Of a stretch of DNA of 64,000 nucleotides, positions 57,001-64,000 are shown piece by piece. The notes below the pieces were generated by a model. That model was given only the letters and a program-made list of their open reading frames with translations, was not told where the DNA came from and did not search any database. The stretch is from NCBI RefSeq assembly GCF_000417875.1, contig NW_006920871.1, forward strand, positions 1,129,459 to 1,193,458. Direction: 5' to 3'. Each line of letters opens with the position of its first letter. Position 1 is the first letter of the stretch. The position numbers and the translations under genes were made by a program. This stretch comes from Pseudozyma flocculosa PF-1 (taxonomy: Eukaryota; Basidiomycota; Ustilaginomycetes; Ustilaginales; Ustilaginaceae).

Positions 57001-59224
57001 CCAGCTCAAGGCGGCCGCCCGCGAGATCCGCGAGGGTCGCGAGCTCGTCGCACAGGTTGCCAAGGGCCTCGGCAGCTTTGGAGCCGGCATCGGTGGCTCG
57101 TCGTCGCTGCCCACCTTTTCCAGCATCGGCACTCTGCCGGCAGCCGAAGCGACCGCCGCCGCGACCACGCTCGACATGCCGCAGCGGACGGTCCAGCTCG
57201 AGGGCAAGGACGTCACCGATTCGCCCAGCAGCACCAAGGGCGACACTGGCGTCCAGCCTCCCTCTGCGGCCGGCACTGCGCGCAAGCAGGCCAGCGCTGC
57301 CTCGGGCTCTGAGACGAGCAGGGACGCTGCCATGGCCCAGCGAGCGGCGCCGGGCTCCCAGTCGCAAAGGAACGACCACGACGCCGCCCGCAGGAACAAC
57401 GTGTCGAGCTCGAGCTTCCGCAGCGCCGTGCCCGTCGCGCACTCCAGCGGGGTCGCCGGCGCATCGTCGGCGCCCGGCAACCTCGTGCTGCCGCCCGGAT
57501 CAAGGCCGGCGCTCGACAAGAACGAGGGCAAGTTTGGGTCGCCCACCAAGGCCACGTTCGGCTTCAGCGAGCCGGACGCCACCAGTCGACGAGAACGGAG
57601 CACGAGCCCGGGTGGCAGGCCTCGATACACTTCGGCGCTGGGACAGCCGATGCACGACGGACGCCTCTCGCCGGGCGCCACCTCGCCCGTGCGCAGTTAC
57701 CCGGATCCTGAGGTGCGTGCCGGCATCGCCTCGCCGGGGAGGTGGGCCGGAGACCAGCGAAAGTTCAGCCAGACGCTGGTGGCTTCCCCCGCGGTCAGCG
57801 ACCAGGCCTCGATCCACTCGGGCGTGAGTGGTCAGAGCGCGGCTGACCGCCCCAAGAGGGAGATTAGCGTCGAGGAGAGGCTCAAGGCTCTGATGGACGG
57901 CACCAGCATCCGCAGCAGGGCCAGCAGCTTCGCCGGCTCGATGAGCGAGCGAGATGTGCAGGACGACAACGACGAGGGCGCACAAGAGCCTCAACCATCA
58001 ACGCCTGCTCGAGTCGGGGACGACTATGCGCCGGCACCCGAGGGCGAGCTTGTCGAGGGCCGCTCGAACACGCAAGGCCAAGCCTCGCGAGCGACGGTGG
58101 GACAGGAAGGCGAAGAGGATACGGCCGCAGACGACGGACGCGAGCGTCGCCGACAGAGTGCTTCGCAGTCGACCACGGCCACCACCTCGACTGACGCGCA
58201 CACCATCCGACCTGGCGCCGTTGCCGGCGCAGGCGCCCGCAGCGCTGGGCCGCCCGTCGACGCGCCGACCCGTCCGTTGGTGTTCAAGCGAAACACGGGT
58301 GAGATCGCCAAGCGAGCGTCGGCTTTCCTCGAGGCCGGCAACGGCAATACGCCGACCAACTCGAGCCGCGAGGCCTCGCCCATCGGCGACACGGCTTCCA
58401 GCGCGCGGGTCGACTTCCCCTCGTCGAGCGCCCGTAGGAGCCCCAGCCCTGCAGCGGCCAACGAGCTCTCTGCACCCGCAGCGATATCCCCGGCAGTGTC
58501 ACGCTCCTCGAGCAGCGGTCCATCGCCCAACACTGCCAACAGCGTCCGGCAGCGGGCCTTGAGCTACCTCAGCACCGCTGGTGCAGGCGCCGCTGCGGAA
58601 GACCGGTCTCGGGCAGCAAGCGTCACGCCTGCAGAGGGCCCTGAAGCGGACGACGATGCCTTGCCGACAACGCCGAGCAAGGCCATCTCCCCAAGCTCGT
58701 GGCTGGCCTCGTCTTCGTCGCCGCCGTCGTCATCGTCGCCGACCAAGTTTCGTGGCGGCAACGCCTCGACGAGCTCGAATCCGGGTTCGGCCACGATCGG
58801 CGCCAGCTCTGCTCCCGCCGGACCCCAGAGCGGGCGCATTTCGCCGTCGAAGCTGCATGCCAACCGCTTTGCCTCGCCCGACAAGGACGCTCGCGGCGGC
58901 GGCAGCTCCAGCCCGCTGGCCAGTCCGACGAAGAAGGCAATCGGCCTTCCGACCCAGGGCGGTGCCGGGTCGGGCGTGGCGTCGAGGTGGAGCGCGAATC
59001 GCAAAGAAGGGTCGGATGCCTCGGGCGGCGCGGGCGTCGGTCGCGCCAGCACCGGTATCCCGGGCCTGGGCGTCGAGAAGAAGCGCAGCTTTGGTCCAGT
59101 CGCGGCCATCCCTGCGCTGGCTGCAGGCGCTGGCAGCGTCGGTGGCGCCTCCAAGGGCCCGACGATGGTAGGCCATGCCGCCACGCTCAAGGAGCGAGTG
59201 GCCTTTTTCGACAGTGTCAAGTAG
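54019..59224 (+). CDS. large Ser/Pro-rich disordered protein, unknown function
   Basis: Predicted CDS: 54019..56147 joined to 56251..59224 (1,700 aa); 103-nt intron with GTGAGT donor and AACAG acceptor, phase conserved (QK-IIQETRSMHLARESLEG continues the helix). The frame is open upstream to 53641, but the ATG at 54019 begins the more regular sequence. Almost the whole protein is low-complexity Ser/Pro/Gly/Ala with many SPxR/K and RSxS motifs, likely phosphosites, plus a short polyQ (~240). One ordered block stands out at ~879-985: a helical MSLPQALQEMMVRFYRFERY...LIRSLETRLIDIERD stretch, then further helices. A short conserved-looking C-terminus ends LKERVAFFDSVK. I do not recognise the family; the style suits a fungal cortical scaffold or polarity protein. 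Its neighbours (Rab4, F-BAR RhoGAP) make that plausible, not proven. Confidence 0.75.
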
Positions 59225-60581
59225 GCGCGCTAGAGGGTTGAGATGCCATTGGATTCCGGATTCTGTGCCTGCCCTGCTCTGCCTGTGACGTACGATGCGA
59301 GTGCCCTGCAACGAGGTCCGCCGATGACCTGTCCCGTCCAGCCACCGTTGCAGAGGTGCGATGGCCTGTTGGATCGTAGATCGCCGATCGTGGATTGCCG
59401 TGTATCATGGCATGTGGGGGTGGTGGTGGTGGTGGTGGTGGTGGTGCAGGTGGTGGTGGTGATGGCGGCGGCGGCGGCGGTGGTGCAGAGGGTCGTCGAT
59501 GTGCGAGGGAAGGGCGGCGGCAAATCAGAGCTAAGCTCGAGGCGCAGGCCCAGGGTCCGTGCGTTGCCTGCTCTGAGGCGTGCGTGCGTGTGTGCGTGCG
59601 TGCGTGCGTGCGTGGGTGCGTGTGTGGGTGGGTAGATGCGGGGCGGGCCGGGGGTGGTGGGCCAGGCGAGGCAGGGTAGGGGGGATTTGCGTCGGCCTAA
59701 GCCGCGGCGCAGCGGGTAGCGGGTAGCGGCGGTGACGTTTGCGGGACAGCTTCTCACCTCTCGCCAGCCTCTAGCTGCATCTCTATCACACACACACCTT
59801 GAATTGGTTGACCCACCCACCTCGGCGCACCATACATCCGACCATCGACGACACCACCAGAAACGAGAGAGAGAGGCATCGAGGGCCACGTGCGTGTCTC
59901 CTTCTTTTCGCCACCCACCACCACCACCAGGTAGGCGACGTGGCTGAGCTCGCAGCAGGCTAGGCTGGCTGGCGTCGGTGCTGCTGCGTGCATACGCCCC
60001 ACACGCTCCTTTGTTGCATTGTTGATCGTCGACCATCGGAGCCGGTCCGTCCATCCTTTTCGTCTCGCCACCGACGCCCTCCCACCCCCCACCGTCGCCC
60101 AGGTCCCGCAGCACCGCCTTGCCGGATCACGATCCGACCCGGAACAGCAGCGGCACCGTCCGAGCGGCGCATTAGCGGCAGCAGCAGCAGCAGCAGCAGT
60201 AGTAGACGTGGCATCACCTATCGAGCTCGACGGCAGCGACACCAGCCGACCATTCCCGCAGCACGGCCCATTCCGAGCGACGCCCTCTTCCGGGGTGCTG
60301 CGCCGCTTGCCACCACCTGCTCTTCTGGCCTCGAGAAGGCCAGCTTGGCCGATAACCGTCGACTCAGCCACGGCGGCGGCGACATCGACGACGACGACAA
60401 CGACGACGACGACAACGACGACGATCCCGACTTTGGCTCCTCGTACGAAGGACCGCAGGGCGCCTCTCTGCTGGCTCTTGATCCGGCGCCAGCCTCTCCT
60501 CCATCGACGTCGTACGCCCACCGGATCCTCCCCTCGATTGAGCAGCGGATCCGCGACCGGGAGCATCCGCAAGCGCAGCCG
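59225..60581. other. intergenic / 5' leader of RhoGAP gene with simple repeats
   Basis: Contains a (TGG)n run at about 59416-59460 and a (GTGC)n run at about 59579-59620. A frame in phase with the downstream gene is open from 59988 without any ATG and encodes an Asp-rich stretch (near 60380-60430). It may be leader, or part of a 5' exon whose ATG lies upstream; a GTAGGC donor-like site occurs near 59931. Confidence 0.45.
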
Positions 60582-60647
60582 ATGAAGTCCTACTCGAGCC
60601 CCGTGGCGGGCGAGGGCGCATGGATGGGTGGGGCAACGACAAGTAGC

Positions 60648-60681
<34 letters not shown>

Positions 60682-63055
60682 GGAGCACGGCCACAGGCAA
60701 TTTGTCTGCGCCCGCCAGCCAGCTCAATTCACCGGCAGTGGCCGACGCCAACAATGGCGCATCCGCCCACGGTAGCGGTCTCGGCCTCGGCCCGGGCCTC
60801 CATCCCCACCAAGTCGCTTTCGGCACCTCGCCCGGCGCGCACTCGGACCTCTCCAACGAGGCAAACTACCACGGCTCCTCGGCACAGCACTCGTCGCCCA
60901 GCCTCACCGACTTCTCTGGAGGCTACCAGCATCCCAACCACCACCTCCAGCACCAGCCCCAGCCCCTTCCCCACCAAACTCAGCAACACACCGCCACCTA
61001 TCCCTACCAGCAGCAGCAGCACCAGCACCAGCACCAGCAGCAGCACCAGCAGCAGGCCTACCGCCAGTCCTACGGCGACGACGCCGCCGACCACGGCCTC
61101 CAGCCCTCGCCCTACCGCATGTCGGCCAACGACAACCCCGAATCCAGACCCAGCCTGCAGTCGGTACGCTCCGTCCACCATGACCCAAACAGCGCCGCCA
61201 CAAACGCGCCGCAGAGCCCTTCCAGCTACGTCGACACCATCGGCGGCGGCTACGGCAGCGCAGCCGTCACTCCGTCCGCCGCAGACACCTCGACCGCCAC
61301 CTCGCGCTCGGCAGGCGTCGGCGGCACCCCGGGTGCCATGGCCTCGTCGACCAGCTTCGCAGACATTAGCCACACCGGCGGCACCGTCGGCTCCAATGGC
61401 ATGATCCACGCACCTGCCACGCTGGGCGGACCCGTGGTCGGGAGCAGCAGCGCCGGCGGCAACGGCAACGGCAACGGCGCGGTCGGCTCTGGCGGAGCCG
61501 CAGCGCTCGGCCCACCGATGGACGAGATCGTCCCGACATCGTTCGACGAAGGCATGCTGCGCGCCCTGTGCGACATCGACTGCGGCATGCCCCTGCTCTT
61601 TGACCGCATCAAGCAGAGCATGGTCTCGGCGCGCGAGGCCGCCACCTTTCTCAAGAAGCGCGCGGCCATCGAGGAGGAGTACGCCCGCAACCTCACCAAG
61701 CTCGCGCGCTCCACGCTCGAAACCTACTCGATGAGCGACGCAAAGGCCGGCAGCTACGTCGGCTCGTGGCAGTCGATGATGAAGACGCACGAGGCCGTCG
61801 CCGACAACCGCATCCGCTTCGCCTCGAAGCTGACCGAGATGAGCGACGAGCTCAACAACCTCGCCCGCGAGGTCGACAAGAGCCGCAAGCAGACAAAGGA
61901 GACGGGGCAGCGCCTCGAAAAGAACCTCACCGACGCAGAGGTCGGCGTCGAAAAGGCCCGGGCGCGCTTCGACGCCACCGCCGAGGACCTCGAGCGCCTG
62001 CTGCTGCTCAAGTCGGGCGAGTCGACCAAGGGCGGCGAGCTGGCGCCGGGAGGCAAGCGGACGCTGGGCAAGGCCATCGGCAAGAGCGGCCTGCTGTTCA
62101 AGAACAAGAACCCGCAGCAGATCCTCAAGCAGGAGGAAGAGATCCGCGCGCGGACGTCCAACGCCAGCGACGCCTTCCGCAAAGAGGTGCTCAGCACGCA
62201 GGGCATCCGGCAGGAATACTTCAACCTGCAGCTGCCCCGGATCCTGCGCTCGCTCAAGGAGAGCGCCGAGGAGATCGACAACGGCACCCAGTACCACCTG
62301 GCGCGGTACGCCTTCCTGTTCGAGAGCACGCTGCTCAACGACGGCATGGCCATCAGCCCCGTGGGGACGGATCCGTCGGCGGCGACGGCCGTCGCACCGG
62401 GCCTCAAGGCCGCCGTCGAGGCCATCGACAACCGCGCCGACTTCAAGTCGTACCTGCAAAACTACCAGGTGGTCCACGGATCGAGCTACCGGGGGCCGCG
62501 GCGCGAAGGGCCCTACGAGGAGGGCTTCCTGCCCTCGGTCATGTCGCCCAACGCCGGGACCGCGGGTGGATCGGCCTCGAAGGGCGCGCAGGCCCGCTCG
62601 GCGCCGACGCGGCCCATCTTCGGCGTCGACCTGGCCGACCAGATGGCGCGGGACGGCGTCGACGTGCCGCCGATCCTCGAAAAGTGTGCCGAGGCCATCG
62701 AGGCCAACGGCCTGACGTCGATGGGCATCTACCGGCTGAGCGGCACCACGTCCAAGGTGCAGCGGCTCAAGGCCAAGTTCAACGACGACTGGGAGACCGT
62801 CCAGCTGGCCGACGACGCCGAGGCCATGGGCGACATCAACATTGTCGCGGGCTGCCTCAAGCTCTGGTTCCGCGAGCTGCCCGAGCCGTTGCTCACCCAC
62901 GACCTCTACGCCGGCTTCATCGAGGCGGCCAAGGTGGAGAACGAGCGGCTGCGCCACATTCGCCTGCACGAGCGCGTCAATGAGCTGCCGGACGCCAACT
63001 ACGCCACGTTGAAGTTCCTCATGGCACACCTCGACCGGTGAGTAGAGAGGCGGCG

Positions 63056-63098
<43 letters not shown>

Positions 63099-63547
63099 AG
63101 CGTGCCGACATCGATGAGGCTGACCATGTCTTCTGCCCGCCGCTTCACCTTGCGCAGCATCAAGTCCGAAGAGCACCACAACCAGATGTCGGCGTCGAAC
63201 CTGGCCATCGTATTCGGGCCGACGCTCCTCAGCCCGCCGCCGACGGGGGCATCGAGCGGCGGCGGCGGCGCTGGAATGGACGGGAGCGCCAACGGCGGCG
63301 CTGCGGGCACGGCGGGCGGCGCCGGCGGCGGTGGCGGAATGCACCTGCAGGACATGAGCTTCCAGTGCCGCGCCGTCGAGACCATCTTGGAAAAGTATCG
63401 GTGAGTCGACGTCGTCGTCGAGCAGGCATCCAGGCCAAGGGACGGATGGACGGAGCACGGCAGGCAGGTTTGCTGACCTCGAGATCCGACTCCATTCGGG
63501 ACCTCTGATGATGCAGGGAGATCTTTGTCGACGAGGGCGAAGAGTAG
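60582..63547 (+). CDS. F-BAR domain RhoGAP, Rgd1-like
   Basis: Predicted exons 60582..63037, 63158..63400 and 63517..63547 (909 aa), phases closed. Residues 1-~310 are low complexity (polyA, Gln/His-rich). An F-BAR/FCH domain spans ~321-600 (LLFDRIKQSM, LKKRAAIEEEYARNLTKLAR, a helix of heptads). A RhoGAP domain starts ~680 (IFGVDLADQM) with the arginine finger in GIYRLSGT (Arg ~718), CLKLWFRELPEPLL, and, across the first splice, KSEEHHNQMSASNLAIVFGPTLL. The last exon adds EIFVDEGEE. F-BAR modules bind curved PI(4,5)P2 membrane; the GAP turns off Rho GTPases. S. cerevisiae Rgd1 has this layout and acts on Rho3/Rho4 at buds and septa. A Gly-rich insertion sits late in the GAP domain. A 5' exon upstream is possible. 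Confidence 0.88.
63058..63098 (+). repeat. (GTC)n microsatellite inside RhoGAP intron 1
   Basis: About 13 GTC/TCG triplets within the intron 63038-63157, between donor and branch region. Intronic, so length changes should not alter the protein. Confidence 0.9.
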
Positions 63548-64000
63548 CGAGGGCCCACATGCCCGTCCTCGCAGATCCTCGATGTGGCCTGCACGGCCGC
63601 TGTCGGTCGTATCGTACATTCGCTCCTTCTTTCGCTGCTCGCTGGTTCCGATCCCGCCAGCTCTCAGCGACCGTCATGGCGGGAACAGACCCTTGTAGAA
63701 CTGCATTCCTCCCCTCTCCGCCCTCTCTCTCTTTTCCTTTCTTTCTTGCTTGCTCGCACTGCCGCTGTCATCGTTCCGCTGCTCCTTCATCACCGTGCTT
63801 TTGCTCCATACAAAGGGACGTGTTGGGTACACGGGACGGGGGATGGGGGATGGGCTCGGACCGGTCGAGCCGAAGTCGAAGTCGAAGTCGAAGTCGAAGT
63901 CGAAGTCGAAGTTGCGTGGTGGAAGGCGGATAGAGCGAGGCCGCCGCTCTCGCCGCTGTACGACGACGTGGGGCGCACGTTTCCTCCGATTCAGGTGATG
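63548..64000. other. RhoGAP 3' flank with 6-bp tandem repeat
   Basis: Downstream of the RhoGAP stop. At about 63870-63912 a CGAAGT hexamer repeats about seven times. The stretch before it (63700-63780) is C/T-rich and could be 3' UTR. No gene recognised at the window edge. Confidence 0.5.

Noticed and set aside
60729..63677. 982-codon minus frame
   Set aside because: Antisense of the F-BAR RhoGAP coding region; no start context or motifs.

Overview
The window looks like GC-rich nuclear DNA of a filamentous or dimorphic basidiomycete fungus, most likely a smut relative (Ustilaginomycotina). The lineage is inferred; the fungal origin is well supported. Genes are separated by kilobases of low-complexity DNA, carry spliceosomal introns of about 90-170 nt with GTRNGT donors (one is 495 nt), and belong to fungal families: a full-size PDR/ABC-G pump, an AAAP amino acid permease, a Rab4 GTPase, an Rgd1-like F-BAR RhoGAP, a GH78 enzyme, a secretory lipase and an NRPS-like carboxylate reductase. 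No tRNA, rRNA, CRISPR array or bacterial-type operon was recognised. All splice junctions were inferred by hand from donor/acceptor motifs, codon phase and protein continuity.

Left end (1-7.3 kb): a ~30-bp degenerate minisatellite, then three tandem, same-strand, intronless genes for one unrecognised protein family (359, 365 and 369 aa). They diverge a lot but share a matched N-terminus and several motif blocks.

7.3-23 kb, all genes on the minus strand: a GNAT acetyltransferase whose first exon has only 7 coding nucleotides; a five-exon PDR transporter (1,453 aa); a secreted lipase/alpha-beta hydrolase; and a two-exon DUF202 membrane protein. The transporter and lipase each have a TATA-like element upstream.

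24-28 kb: repeat-rich, transposon-derived DNA. It holds a 27-bp minisatellite beside a decayed gag-like zinc motif, then a ~2.07-kb segment with degenerate terminal inverted repeats, many small CGTAG...CTACG inverted modules, and two large palindromes.

29-44 kb, all genes minus: a secreted GH78 rhamnosidase-like enzyme; a thioredoxin-PITH gene whose frame runs on into a multi-membrane-segment, coiled-coil, polyglutamine protein; an AAAP permease with an 18-codon last exon; and a 526-aa protein of unknown function.

45.7-64 kb: an ATRR-type (A-T-R-SDR) NRPS-like reductase interrupted by 490 unresolved bases; a six-exon Rab4 GTPase; and, on the plus strand, a 1,700-aa disordered Ser/Pro-rich protein followed by an F-BAR RhoGAP. 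The last three are plausible trafficking/polarity genes. The secreted hydrolases, drug pump and permease suggest nutrient acquisition and defence, but there is no sign of co-regulation beyond proximity.
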